This document shows, in pieces, positions 44,803 to 53,127 of a stretch of 56,469 nt of DNA. How positions within the stretch are numbered: position 1 is the first letter of the stretch; every line of letters starts with the position of its first letter. This stretch comes from Comamonadaceae bacterium (GTDB lineage: Bacteria > Pseudomonadota > Gammaproteobacteria > Burkholderiales > Burkholderiaceae_C). The DNA lies in assembly GCA_947476465.1 (NCBI GenBank), contig CANJQN010000027.1:1-56469 (forward strand). The letters run 5' to 3'. The translations under genes were made by a program, and so were the position numbers. Below the pieces are notes generated by a model. It had not been told where the DNA came from. It made no database searches and saw only the letters and a program-made list of their open reading frames with translations.

Positions 44803-47112
44803 ATGGCCGACAGAAAAATCAGCGGCAGCAATGCCTATTCCCCAACGGGCAGTGCGGCTGCGTTGAGCACCACCGGTGCGGCACCCCGTAGCAGCACTTC
44901 CAGCGGCATATCCACCACCACGACCTCCACCACGAGCAGCAGCAGCCTGTCGTCGCTGCGCGCCAATCTGGTCAACCTGAGCGTGCGCGAGGGCAAGCAC
45001 GACAGCCCCACGGCGAGCGTGTCGCAGCGCCAGCCTCAGGTGCCCAAGCGCAAGGCCAGCGAGCTCGAAGGCGCGGGTGAGGATGACCATGACACCCCCG
45101 GCAAGCAAGCCAAGGCCGCCCCCGATCCGCTGACCCGGCGCTGCGTCGAACTGCTGCAACTGGGCTCGGCCGCCGCCCTTGCGCAGGCCCCGCTCGACGC
45201 CGAGCTGCTGACTGGCCCCCAACAGCGCGAGCGCGCCTTCGACGCCATCATCTGCGCCCTGGTGCAGCACCACCTGGCGACCAGGCCGGTCGACCCGGAG
45301 CACCTGCCGGACAGGCCGGTCTATCGGGAGCGCCTGGCGGCGCTGGTCGAACGTCTGGGCCGCGCGATCACGGGCGACGTGCCGGGGGATTTGGATAAGT
45401 TCCTGGCCGACCTGATGTCCCGGGCTTTTATGGCCGAAACCTTCTTGGGTCGAGCGGTCTCCGACGATTTGCTGGAGGAGAACCTGATCCCCCACCTGGC
45501 TTTTGCCGCAGCCCAAGCCGGCGGTGGCCCGGCCATGCTGGCGCCGCGGTTCACGGCCCTGATGCAGGCCGCCATCCGCTGCCGCGGCCAGGTGCCGGCC
45601 GACGACTCACGCTACGACTCCGAGCTGTTCGACGGCCCGTGTTTTCGTCTGATGGTGCGGGCCTTTCGCGACGCGCTGGGCGCGGGCGGCACCGAGCGAT
45701 TGCTGGACCACCTGGTGAACCTGCCCGAAGACTTCTGCGCCGGCACGCTGATGCACCTGGCCGGCGGCCTGTTCCAGGACGTCCGGCTGACCGAGGCGCA
45801 AGTGACAGCGCTGCTGCTGCGCGTGGCCCGCACGTCGAGCGCGCCGGTACGCAACCAGGGCGTGATCGCGCTGGCCTTGGCCGCAGTCACCTGCCCGACC
45901 AAAAGCAAGGACGAGCGCTTCGGTGGCTACGGTGCCATCAATTTCCTGGAAGACGTCCAGGTGCCGATGCCCAAGCTGTGGGGCGACCTGTTCATCCGCT
46001 TTCGTGCCTTGCCCGCCGGTGAGGCCTCGGTCCTGGTGCGCGGCTTGCTCAAGGTGCGTGAGCTGGAGATGGATGACTCGCCCGAACAGGTGCAGGCGTC
46101 GGTGGCGCTCGCCTCGCGCGAAGCCATCCGCGGTCTGGCCGGGCGCTGCAGCCTGGAATGCCTGGTCGAACTGGCCGCCGCTTATGAGCGTTGCCTCGGC
46201 ACCCAGGTGACCGATCCGGCGGCGATCCAGACCCTGGCCGATCGGCTGATGCCGCCGCTGCTGGAGGCCACGACGACGACGTCTTCCTCGTCTTCCTCTT
46301 CCTCCTCCTCCGTGCCCTCAGCCGAGCCGCCAGTCGCCCAGGCCCAGGCCCAGGCCCAGGCCCAGGCCCAGGCCCAGGCCCAGGCCCAGGCCGATCACGC
46401 CGCCCGTCGCAGCGCGATCGTCGCCGGCCTGCAGCTGGACACCAACCCGCTCGGCGTGGTGGCCGTGCCCGGTCTGTCCGACGGCGACGTGCTGGCCCTG
46501 GTCAGCGAGGTCTACCAAAACACCGGGCTGCTCACGGCGCAGACCTTCCCCGCGCAGCTGCGGCAAATCTGTGAGGTGCTGGAGGCGCCGGTTCCCCTGC
46601 GTGTGGCGCTCATGGTCATGCTGTTCGAGCAGGCGCCGAGCCTGGCCAGTGAAGCATTGCTGGGCCACATGAAGCAGACGCGTGAGTTCATCATCAGCCA
46701 GCTGCGGCTCGCCGCGCCGCCCACCAGCGGGATCCCGACGGTCATACGCGCCGGTGGCTTGGTGCCGCGTCGCCCCGACCCGCATGCCGCCGAGAGCAAG
46801 GCCAGTCACCGCAGGGCCGTGGCTGTGCCTGTGCCTGTCGCGCGTGTAGGCGCGCTGAGCGTGGCGGCCGCAGCCCGTGCCATCGCGGACCTCTACCGGT
46901 CGCTGATCGATGGCGGACGCCTGCGCAACGCCAGTCGGCCCGACGCCGCGCGGGTGCGCCTCGTCGGTGCGTTCCTGCGCTTGGAGTTCACCTACTTGAA
47001 CCAGCGGCACCTGCCCAGCGAGATCCGCAGGGCGGTGACGCAGGCCTGGCCACAGGTCGAGGCGGCCCTGAAGAACGAGGTGACGCTGGCGCAGTTGCCC
47101 CCGTCCCGCTGA
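44803..47112 (+). CDS. Candidate type III secreted effector, Ser/Thr-rich N-terminus, helical repeats, AQ tract
   Basis: This 769-residue protein has no recognised domain. The first 60 residues are rich in Ser, Thr, Ala and Gly, as in type III secretion signals. Residues 81-84 (PKRK) and 101-104 (KQAK) flank an acidic stretch, resembling a bipartite nuclear signal. Residues ~110-480 are Leu/Ala-rich helices with HEAT/ARM-like spacing. A Ser tract (about 490-502) and (Ala-Gln)9 at 512-529 separate this from a second helical part. Two CesT-type chaperone candidates and a small membrane protein follow. Start ATG 44803 has GGAG upstream. No plant-type hrp box is evident. The secretion role is inferred from context. 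Confidence 0.7.
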   Translation: MADRKISGSNAYSPTGSAAALSTTGAAPRSSTSSGISTTTTSTTSSSSLSSLRANLVNLSVREGKHDSPTASVSQRQPQVPKRKASELEGAGEDDHDTPGKQAKAAPDPLTRRCVELLQLGSAAALAQAPLDAELLTGPQQRERAFDAIICALVQHHLATRPVDPEHLPDRPVYRERLAALVERLGRAITGDVPGDLDKFLADLMSRAFMAETFLGRAVSDDLLEENLIPHLAFAAAQAGGGPAMLAPRFTALMQAAIRCRGQVPADDSRYDSELFDGPCFRLMVRAFRDALGAGGTERLLDHLVNLPEDFCAGTLMHLAGGLFQDVRLTEAQVTALLLRVARTSSAPVRNQGVIALALAAVTCPTKSKDERFGGYGAINFLEDVQVPMPKLWGDLFIRFRALPAGEASVLVRGLLKVRELEMDDSPEQVQASVALASREAIRGLAGRCSLECLVELAAAYERCLGTQVTDPAAIQTLADRLMPPLLEATTTTSSSSSSSSSSVPSAEPPVAQAQAQAQAQAQAQAQAQADHAARRSAIVAGLQLDTNPLGVVAVPGLSDGDVLALVSEVYQNTGLLTAQTFPAQLRQICEVLEAPVPLRVALMVMLFEQAPSLASEALLGHMKQTREFIISQLRLAAPPTSGIPTVIRAGGLVPRRPDPHAAESKASHRRAVAVPVPVARVGALSVAAAARAIADLYRSLIDGGRLRNASRPDAARVRLVGAFLRLEFTYLNQRHLPSEIRRAVTQAWPQVEAALKNEVTLAQLPPSR
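46336..46389 (+). repeat. In-frame hexanucleotide repeat GCCCAG x9
   Basis: Nine perfect copies of GCCCAG encode Ala-Gln repeats in the effector candidate, directly after a Ser tract made from TCC/TCT/TCG codons. The unit is a multiple of three, so copy-number change would alter linker length without shifting frame. Confidence 0.97.
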
Positions 47113-47181
47113 GCGCTATGGCGCTTGCGTTTCATTCGATCATCAAGCGCCTGCCCGGCGCCTAGCCCAAAGAAGTTACCC

Positions 47182-47586
47182 ATGCAACTGTCAGAGGCGA
47201 TCCCGCGCCTTGCCTGGGCGCTGAACCTGCCTGCGCTCGTCGCCGCGGCGGACGGCGCCTGCGCTTTCGCGGTGCAGGGGGTGTCGGTGTCGCTGATTCC
47301 TCGGCGCGACGCAGGGGCCTTTATTTGTCGCGCCCATCTGGGTGCGCTGGGCCGCGGGCATCTTGATTCGCAGCTCGAGCCGCTGCTGGCGGCCAACCTG
47401 TTTGCCATGGGTGTGGGCGGCGCCGTCATCGGGGTGGATGCCCAGGCCCGCGTGTTCCTCACTCAGCATTTCCAGGAGGACGGCCTTGAGTTCGCCGTCC
47501 TGCTGCGGTGGCTGGAGCGTTTCGTGCAGCGAGCCGTGGCATGCCGGGCCAGCCTTGCCGCGCCCTCGCAGGCGGGCGCGACATGA
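47182..47586 (+). CDS. CesT/SycE-class type III chaperone candidate 1
   Basis: This 134-residue acidic-to-neutral protein has the class I secretion-chaperone pattern: a starting helix (AIPRLAWALNL), then the strand FAVQGVSVSLIP, the helix LDSQLEPLLAANLF, the strand pair GVGGAVIGVDAQARVFLTQHF and the final helix FAVLLRWLERFVQRAV. These small dimers bind the N-terminal region of effectors before export. It starts 69 bp after the effector candidate with AGAAG at the site and overlaps the second chaperone by ATGA. Identification is by pattern recall, not by search. Confidence 0.78.
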   Translation: MQLSEAIPRLAWALNLPALVAAADGACAFAVQGVSVSLIPRRDAGAFICRAHLGALGRGHLDSQLEPLLAANLFAMGVGGAVIGVDAQARVFLTQHFQEDGLEFAVLLRWLERFVQRAVACRASLAAPSQAGAT

Positions 47587-47984
47587 TCGGCATTGACGAC
47601 TTCCTCGACGCGCTTGCGCCTGCGCTGGCCCTGGACGCACTGCGGGCCGGCGGTACCACCCCCTTTGCCTTCGACGCGGCCGGCAGCTTGCAGCTGGAGT
47701 TGCGATTCGTCGAAGAGCTCAACGCCCTGTGCTTGTCAGCACCGCTGGGCCGGCTGCTGCTGTCGAGCCGGACAGAAACCAGGCTACGCCTGTTGGCAGC
47801 CAACCTCATGCTGGCCGAGTCAGGCGAACCCCACTACGCGATCGATGCGCACACCGGCACGGTCTACCTGTGCCACACGGCGGCCGCGCACCACGAGCCG
47901 CTGATGCTGGCGGCCGCGCGCGCCTTTCTCGCCAGTTGGCAGCAGTCTCGCGACGGGCTGCGCGCGGCGGCGCTCATCGACTGA
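47583..47984 (+). CDS. CesT/SycE-class type III chaperone candidate 2
   Basis: This 133-residue protein is related in layout to the preceding one: helix DDFLDALAPAL, strand LQLELRFVEELNALCLSAPL, helix RLRLLAANLMLAESGEP, strand AIDAHTGTVYLCHT, helix MLAAARAFLASWQQS. Two chaperones in tandem may form a heterodimer, as some class IB or IA pairs do, or serve the upstream and downstream effectors separately. It overlaps chaperone 1 by 4 bases, and the downstream membrane-protein gene starts 42 bp later. Confidence is a little below that of chaperone 1. Confidence 0.7.
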   Translation: MIGIDDFLDALAPALALDALRAGGTTPFAFDAAGSLQLELRFVEELNALCLSAPLGRLLLSSRTETRLRLLAANLMLAESGEPHYAIDAHTGTVYLCHTAAAHHEPLMLAAARAFLASWQQSRDGLRAAALID

Positions 47985-48026
47985 CTTTTCACCCTCCACA
48001 CCCAACCCCATCAAGCAAGGCAGTTC

Positions 48027-48623
48027 ATGAACAACATCAATTCCTCAGCCCGATACGCAAGTGCATCGTCGGCGGTCAGTCATCACCTCCCGGCCAACGG
48101 CGAGGCGAGCCCTCCCGTCCAGCATGTCGCGGTCGACATGCCGTGGCAGGAAGTCGAGGAGCCGGGGGGGCTGGTTGCACAGCGTGGGCAGGGCCAGGAG
48201 GGAATCCAGGGCGAGCCAAACGGCGCTGTCATGGTCCACCCCATGCCGCTGAACGTTGCGGCTCAGGTCGTCGACATTGCAAACCAGATCAATCCCGAAT
48301 TCCTGGCCGCTGCGGTCGCGATTCAAGACGAATTGGATCAGCCCCTGGAGGGCGTTGCGCCCCTGGAGGTGGCGGCGCCCGAAGGCCTTGCAAACGAGGG
48401 GGTGGCCGTTCCCGCCGGGCGTTTCAGATGCAGCACCGACACGGTGATCGGCTGCGGCGCGGTTGTTCTCGCCCTCGGCACGGTGAGCAGCACCATCGTC
48501 GGTGGTGTGCTCGCCTTCACCGCCGAAGACCAGCAGACGCAGAGCGACGGTCTCATGGCGTTCTGTGCGGGGGTCGGAGTCATCGTGGGCTGGTGCGGTT
48601 TTTCCGGCTGCTTCAGTGAGTGA
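48027..48623 (+). CDS. Small two-helix membrane protein, candidate second effector
   Basis: This 198-residue protein has a Ser/Ala/Asn-rich N-terminus (NNINSSARYASASSAVSHH), a Pro/Glu/Gln-rich middle and two C-terminal hydrophobic segments (about 139-163 VIGCGAVVLALGTVSSTIVG, and 174-196 LMAFCAGVGVIVGWCGF). No known family is recognised. The polar low-complexity N-terminus followed by late helices is common in membrane-inserting type III effectors. It closes the effector-chaperone unit. An AAGG site lies 6-9 bases before ATG 48027. The assignment is by context. Confidence 0.6.
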   Translation: MNNINSSARYASASSAVSHHLPANGEASPPVQHVAVDMPWQEVEEPGGLVAQRGQGQEGIQGEPNGAVMVHPMPLNVAAQVVDIANQINPEFLAAAVAIQDELDQPLEGVAPLEVAAPEGLANEGVAVPAGRFRCSTDTVIGCGAVVLALGTVSSTIVGGVLAFTAEDQQTQSDGLMAFCAGVGVIVGWCGFSGCFSE

Positions 48624-48641
48624 CAGCGCCTGCGCCACCCT

Positions 48642-49682
48642 TCAATCGATACGCCGCAGCCACAACACCGAAAGTCCCCCCGCGGTCATCATCAGCAGCG
48701 CCGCCGCCAGCGCCAGCAGGGCCGAGATTTCGGTTTCGCGCGTTTGAACCTGGGTGCGTGAGCCCAGGTTCTCGTACACGGTGCGCAGCTTCTCCGCGGT
48801 GTCGGCATGGTGGTACTCGCCACCGGTCATGCGCGCCACCTCTTTCAGCGTGGGTTCGTCCAGCTGCATGTAGATCGCCATGTAGTTGTCGGGTGAACTG
48901 GCCAGGCCATCGACCTTGCCCAGCCCCACCACATCGATGCGGATGCCGCGGTCGGCGGCCATCTTGGCGGCCTCCAGGGTGTCGATGCCGGTGGTGCGCC
49001 GGCCATCCGTGAGCAAGATGATGGCTGCCGAGGTGTACGAGCCCGGCGCCACGGGGGTGATCTGCTTGGGCGCGGGCTTGACCTTGTCGTCCAGGCTGCG
49101 CGACTGCCGGCGGCTGCCGAAGGTCATGTCGCCCACGTCCAGGCCGTGGTCGGGGAACAGCTCCGACAGCGACATCACGATGGCATTGCCCACCGCCGTG
49201 CCCCGCTGCATCTGGAAGCCGTCGATGGCCGCCACCAGGGATTCGCGGTCGAGCGTGGCGCGCTGAGCCACCTGGGTGCTGCCGGCGAAGGTGACCAGCC
49301 CCACTTCGATGTTCTTGGGCGCTTCCTTGAGGAACTGCTTGGCCGCCTCCTGGGCGGCGACCAGACGGTTCGGCTGGACGTCGCGCACGCGCATGCTCAG
49401 CGAGATGTCCATGGCCAGGATGATGGTCGACTTGGACCAGGGCAGCGCGACCCGCGTCACCGGCCGCGACGCGGCGAACAGCAGCCCAGCGAAGGCCAGC
49501 AGGAACAGCGCCGGCGGCACATGCCGGCGCCAATGCCGGCCGGCCACCGCCGCGCGCACCACCGCGACATTGCTATAGCGAACAGCGGGCTTGCCCCGGC
49601 GGCGCAGCAGCCAGACGTACAACGCCGGCAGCAGCGGCACCGCCAGCATCAGCCACAGGTATTGAGGCGACAGGAAGAACAT
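48642..49682 (-). CDS. VWA domain membrane protein (BatA/B-like)
   Basis: This 346-residue protein has two N-terminal helices (about 5-24 and 57-74), a von Willebrand A domain with a complete MIDAS set (D-x-S-x-S in AMDISLSM, the Thr in RGTAVGN and the Asp in LTDGRRTTG), and a C-terminal helix near 318-340. BatA/B-type proteins usually work with MoxR ATPases and DUF58 genes; neither is in view on this side. It converges with the membrane effector candidate 18 bp away. The function is unknown, possibly metal-linked assembly at the membrane. Confidence 0.88.
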   Translation of the reverse strand: MFFLSPQYLWLMLAVPLLPALYVWLLRRRGKPAVRYSNVAVVRAAVAGRHWRRHVPPALFLLAFAGLLFAASRPVTRVALPWSKSTIILAMDISLSMRVRDVQPNRLVAAQEAAKQFLKEAPKNIEVGLVTFAGSTQVAQRATLDRESLVAAIDGFQMQRGTAVGNAIVMSLSELFPDHGLDVGDMTFGSRRQSRSLDDKVKPAPKQITPVAPGSYTSAAIILLTDGRRTTGIDTLEAAKMAADRGIRIDVVGLGKVDGLASSPDNYMAIYMQLDEPTLKEVARMTGGEYHHADTAEKLRTVYENLGSRTQVQTRETEISALLALAAALLMMTAGGLSVLWLRRID

Positions 49683-49880
49683 CAGGGGCGCCTATGGGCT
49701 CGTGCAGCGTGGGCCCCCGCGGGCGGCTGGCTGGCGGGGCACGAGTTCTCCCGCCGGACGTCCCTATCGTGCCTGCTCCGCCGCGTGTTGACAACCGTGA
49801 CCGTGGCTCGGGCGGCGCCAACGGCTTCAGCCTTGCGAAAACGCCGACACAGGCGTCCCCGAGAGCCGGGTTTTGGCCGC
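49683..49880. other. Intergenic region with nothing recognisable
   Basis: This 198-bp spacer precedes the VWA gene and follows the RluA-type gene on the minus strand. It is GC-rich. No promoter, terminator, repeat or small gene could be supported. Confidence 0.5.
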
Positions 49881-50789
49881 TCAGGTCGATGGCGCGGGAA
49901 ACTGCAGTTGCAGTCGGCTGGAAAAGCTGCGGTTCTTGCCGGTGAACGGGTCGCGAAAGGTGATGCTTTCCGCCAGCAGCCGAAGCGGGTCGGAAACGTT
50001 GTCCGTGCCCTGCGTCATCAGGTGCGGGTAGATGCGGTCACCCACGATGGGCATGCCCAGGGCCGCCATGTGCACCCGAAGCTGGTGCCGCCTGCCCGTG
50101 AGCGGGCGAAGGCGAAAGCGGGCCAGGGTGCCGCTCAGCTCCATCAAATCGATCTCGGTCCACGAATTGGATGCCCGGTCACCGTCGTGCGGCGCCTCAC
50201 GCATCTGCATGAAATGGTCGTCAGGGACCAGTGTGCTGCTGTGCGTCAGCGGGAACCGCAGCGTGGCGTTGAGCGGCGCGATGGCCTGGTAGATCTTCTC
50301 CACTGCGCGATCGGCAAAGAGCGCGTGATACCGCGCGCAGGTGGCCGGCTGCTTGGCGAACAGCATGACGCCGGCGGTCTCGCGGTCGAGCCGGTGCAGC
50401 GGCGTCAGGGCATCGAGGCCCAGCGAACGGCGCAATCGCACCAGCAGGGTCTCTTGCAGGTAGTTGCCGGAAGGGGTCACGGGCAGGAAGTGCGGCTTGT
50501 CGGCCACCACCAGCAGGTCGTCCTCGAACAGCACACTGGCCTGGGCCGCATTTGCCGCCTCGTTCGCAACCGCGCGGTAGTAGTACAGCTTGCTGTGTGG
50601 CGCGTAGGGGTGATCAGGCGCGACGTGACGGCCGGCGGCATCGACCACATCACCACGGGCCATGCGCGCTCGCCACTCGCCCCGCGAGATCGCGGGAAAG
50701 CGCTCGACCAGGAAGTCGAGCATGCAGGCCCACGCCCCGGCGGGCAGCCCGACCTGGCTCGCACCGACACCCTCGCGCATGGGCAGCAT
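49881..50789 (-). CDS. RluA family RNA pseudouridine synthase
   Basis: This 302-residue enzyme converts a specific RNA uridine to pseudouridine. The catalytic D135 lies in LHRLDRETAG, with the later family strand RLRPLTGRRHQLRVHMAALG and GDRIYP. It lacks an S4 domain but has an N-terminal ~75-residue extension of the kind seen in the RluA/TruC-like group. The rRNA or tRNA target is unknown. It starts 3 bp after trhO, so both RNA-modifying enzymes are likely to be cotranscribed. Confidence 0.92.
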   Translation of the reverse strand: MLPMREGVGASQVGLPAGAWACMLDFLVERFPAISRGEWRARMARGDVVDAAGRHVAPDHPYAPHSKLYYYRAVANEAANAAQASVLFEDDLLVVADKPHFLPVTPSGNYLQETLLVRLRRSLGLDALTPLHRLDRETAGVMLFAKQPATCARYHALFADRAVEKIYQAIAPLNATLRFPLTHSSTLVPDDHFMQMREAPHDGDRASNSWTEIDLMELSGTLARFRLRPLTGRRHQLRVHMAALGMPIVGDRIYPHLMTQGTDNVSDPLRLLAESITFRDPFTGKNRSFSSRLQLQFPAPST

Positions 50790-50792
50790 GGC

Positions 50793-51662
50793 TCAGGCCG
50801 CCGGTGCTCGGTCTGGTGGCTCGGTGGCCTGCGCCAGCCGCCGCGCGCGTGCCAGCCGCCATGCCCCATCGGCTTCCTGGGCGTAGACGTCCTCCAGCGT
50901 GCGGGCGGTTTCCCGCAGGTGCGTGTCCAGCGCCACGCGGTTGTCGAACACGAAGCAGTCGCCCAGCCAATCGTGATCGGCATCGGGCATCTGCTCGAAG
51001 TAGTTGAGGATGCCCCCTTCGAGCTGGTAGACGGGCAGGCCCATGTTGAGCATCCAGGCGCTGGTCTTCTCGCAGCGGATGCCGCCCGTGCAGTACATGG
51101 CAACGCGCTTTCCCTGCGCTTTCCATTCGGGCGCGTGGGTCCGGACGTACGCCGGAAAATCGCGGAAGTTGGTCACGCCGGGGTCGACCGCGCCCTTGAA
51201 ATGGCCGATCCGAAACTCAAAGCTGTTGCGGTTGTCCAGCAGCACCAGTTCGGGATCGGCGATCAGCTCGCGCCAATCCTTCGGCGAAACGTTGATGCCG
51301 GTGCGCCGCGCATCCACGCCGTCAATGCCCAGCGGAACAATCTCTTTCTTGACGTGCACCTTCATCTTGCCGAAGGGCGGCGTGACGCAGGCACTGCGCT
51401 TGAACACCATGCCCTCAAAGGCGCCTGCAAAGGCCGCATCGTGCAGCAGGGCCTGCTCGATGCGTTCGATGGTTTGGGGCGCCGCCGCAACCATGCCGTT
51501 GATGCCTTCGGTAGCCACCAGGATGCTGCCGGTGATCCCTTCCCCGGGCTGCGCGGCCAGCTCCCGCAGGCGCGCGGCTACGTCCTCGGGCGCCGGCAGG
51601 CGCGCGAACTTGTAGAACGCGGTGTGCAGCAGGGCGGGGGGTGAGGGGGGCAACGGGGACAT
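50793..51662 (-). CDS. trhO: tRNA uridine(34) hydroxylase TrhO (rhodanese family)
   Basis: This 289-residue protein of the YceA/TrhO group catalyses oxygen-dependent formation of 5-hydroxyuridine at tRNA position 34. The N-terminal acylphosphatase-like part contains GITGSILVATEGINGMVA and FGKMKVHVKKEIVPLG. The rhodanese domain (about 120-230) has the active-site MYCTGGIRCEKTSAWM with C191 and C197. It precedes the RluA-type gene by 3 bp. The C-terminal tail is short and Ala/Pro-rich. Confidence 0.93.
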   Translation of the reverse strand: MSPLPPSPPALLHTAFYKFARLPAPEDVAARLRELAAQPGEGITGSILVATEGINGMVAAAPQTIERIEQALLHDAAFAGAFEGMVFKRSACVTPPFGKMKVHVKKEIVPLGIDGVDARRTGINVSPKDWRELIADPELVLLDNRNSFEFRIGHFKGAVDPGVTNFRDFPAYVRTHAPEWKAQGKRVAMYCTGGIRCEKTSAWMLNMGLPVYQLEGGILNYFEQMPDADHDWLGDCFVFDNRVALDTHLRETARTLEDVYAQEADGAWRLARARRLAQATEPPDRAPAA

Positions 51663-51712
51663 GGGGCTGATTTTCCCACGGTTGATGCCGCGCGCTGCGC
51701 TAGAGTCGCACC

Positions 51713-52024
51713 ATGAACTGGCTGCGCTCCATCGTCCTTAGGCACCCCATGCCCGCCCGTGTGCTCGGCAAGACCCTGCTCCTGATCGGCGCCATCTTGA
51801 TCCTGAGCGCGGTGTTCGGGCGGGTCGGGCTGGTGGCGGACAACACGCGCCGGGCCGAGGCCAAGCAGCCGACGGTCAAGACCTTGGCGCAGGCCTTTCC
51901 GCAATACGCCACCGCTGTGGTGCCGGAGGGGCCAGTGGGTTTCACGGTCGCAGCAGTGCTGGTGCTGGCCGGGATCGGGCTGACGGTGTTGGCGGGGGAT
52001 GCGGGAAAGCGGCGGGGCCGGTGA
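51713..52024 (+). CDS. Small two-helix membrane protein
   Basis: This 103-residue protein has two hydrophobic segments (about 19-38 LGKTLLLIGAILILSAVFG, and 75-94 VGFTVAAVLVLAGIGLTVL) separated by a polar, positively charged loop with QAFPQYATAVVPEGP. The family is not recognised. It lies 51 bp from the divergent trhO gene and ends 15 bp before the convergent SnoaL-like gene. Probably an inner-membrane protein. Confidence 0.7.
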   Translation: MNWLRSIVLRHPMPARVLGKTLLLIGAILILSAVFGRVGLVADNTRRAEAKQPTVKTLAQAFPQYATAVVPEGPVGFTVAAVLVLAGIGLTVLAGDAGKRRGR

Positions 52025-52038
52025 GGGGCGCGATGGCC

Positions 52039-52422
52039 CTATGCCGCTGGCAACAGGGGCCGGTTCTTCCGGTACGAGTTCTTGATCGCGATCTTGCCGT
52101 CGCGGAACGTGAACACGTCACACCCGTTGACCTCGACTCGGGTGCCGTCCGCGTTGGTTCCGGTGAAGGTCCATTCGGATACCCCGCGGTCGCCGCTCAC
52201 AAAATGGACAGGCGTGCGCCACTGCGCATCGGGTAGGTTTTTCCAGGCACCCATGAAACCGGCTCGCACAGCCTCCGGGCCGACATAACGGGTTCCGCAG
52301 ACGTCGGGGCCTGCCGAGGCCTCGAAGACGCAGTCGTGCGTCATCATCCGCATGATGCCCTCGATGTCGTGCCGATTCCAGGCGTCCGCGAAAGACTGTA
52401 GATCTGAAGTGTTGAGACTCAT
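52039..52422 (-). CDS. SnoaL/NTF2-like protein
   Basis: This 127-residue protein of the nuclear transport factor 2-like fold opens with the LQSFADAWNRHDIEGIMRMMTHDCVFE helix pair and continues through a curved beta sheet (VSEWTFTGTNADGTRVEVNGCDVFTF, GKIAIKNSYRK). Members include polyketide cyclases and ketosteroid isomerases, though many have no known activity. A GAGGTGACAC site precedes ATG 52422. It stands alone. Confidence 0.88.
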   Translation of the reverse strand: MSLNTSDLQSFADAWNRHDIEGIMRMMTHDCVFEASAGPDVCGTRYVGPEAVRAGFMGAWKNLPDAQWRTPVHFVSGDRGVSEWTFTGTNADGTRVEVNGCDVFTFRDGKIAIKNSYRKNRPLLPAA

Positions 52423-52509
52423 GTGTCACCTCGGGGTTAAAAATTGACCATCGGATTTTGTCATGGGTGATGGCGGATGGGGGGCTCCAGAACGCAGCGC
52501 TTGCCCCGT

Positions 52510-53118
52510 TCAGAAACCTTTTCGGCGGCCAGCCAGCCGGGCTTGCTCCACCGACGCACGTGGCGCCACCACGACCTTGGCCACGGGCACGCCTTGCGCA
52601 TCGAAGAAGGGTGAGACTCGGTACCCGCCACGCAGGCGCGACGCGATCAGGCGCAGCATGAGCGCAGTCAGCCGCGCCATGCCCCGCACGCCAGCGCCGC
52701 CCGGCGGCTTGTCCTTGGCCGACTGGGTGTTCACGCGGATCTGCACCTGCGGGAAAGCCTGCGCCAGCGAATCAGGCTGACTCAGGCAGGTGTGAACCAT
52801 CCCGGCGTAGGGCAGCTTCCAGTTGCGCGGTGTGGCGGCGATGGGCGTGTCGCAGCATTTGGCATACCAGCGCAGCAGGCCACGCGGCGACAGCGACAGG
52901 CAGGCCAGCGCCTGCGTGCCGGCGGTGAAACGAACGTAGCGCGAATCCGTGGCGACGATGTCGGTGCCGCCCAGCGGGTCGAGCACGCGCTCTGGGTGGC
53001 CGAGCAGGTGGGCATAGGTCTGGCAATCCTTGCAGTAGCACACCACGCGCACGCCGCGCCCGGGCTGGTCGACCTGGCCCTGCAGCTGGCCGCAACGGCA
53101 TTGAAAACGGTGGGACAT
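52510..53118 (-). CDS. DUF6151-type/GFA-like cysteine-rich protein
   Basis: This 202-residue protein has an N-terminal zinc-type region with CRCG at 8-11 and CYCKDCQTYAHLLG at 27-40, and a second CCDTP near residue 88. The pattern resembles glutathione-dependent formaldehyde-activating (GFA) domains and is close to DUF6151. A Trp-containing strand RNWKLPYAGMVHTC and a basic C-terminus follow. The function is unknown. It starts 9 bp after creA on the same strand. Confidence 0.8.
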   Translation of the reverse strand: MSHRFQCRCGQLQGQVDQPGRGVRVVCYCKDCQTYAHLLGHPERVLDPLGGTDIVATDSRYVRFTAGTQALACLSLSPRGLLRWYAKCCDTPIAATPRNWKLPYAGMVHTCLSQPDSLAQAFPQVQIRVNTQSAKDKPPGGAGVRGMARLTALMLRLIASRLRGGYRVSPFFDAQGVPVAKVVVAPRASVEQARLAGRRKGF

Positions 53119-53127
53119 GCAACCTCT

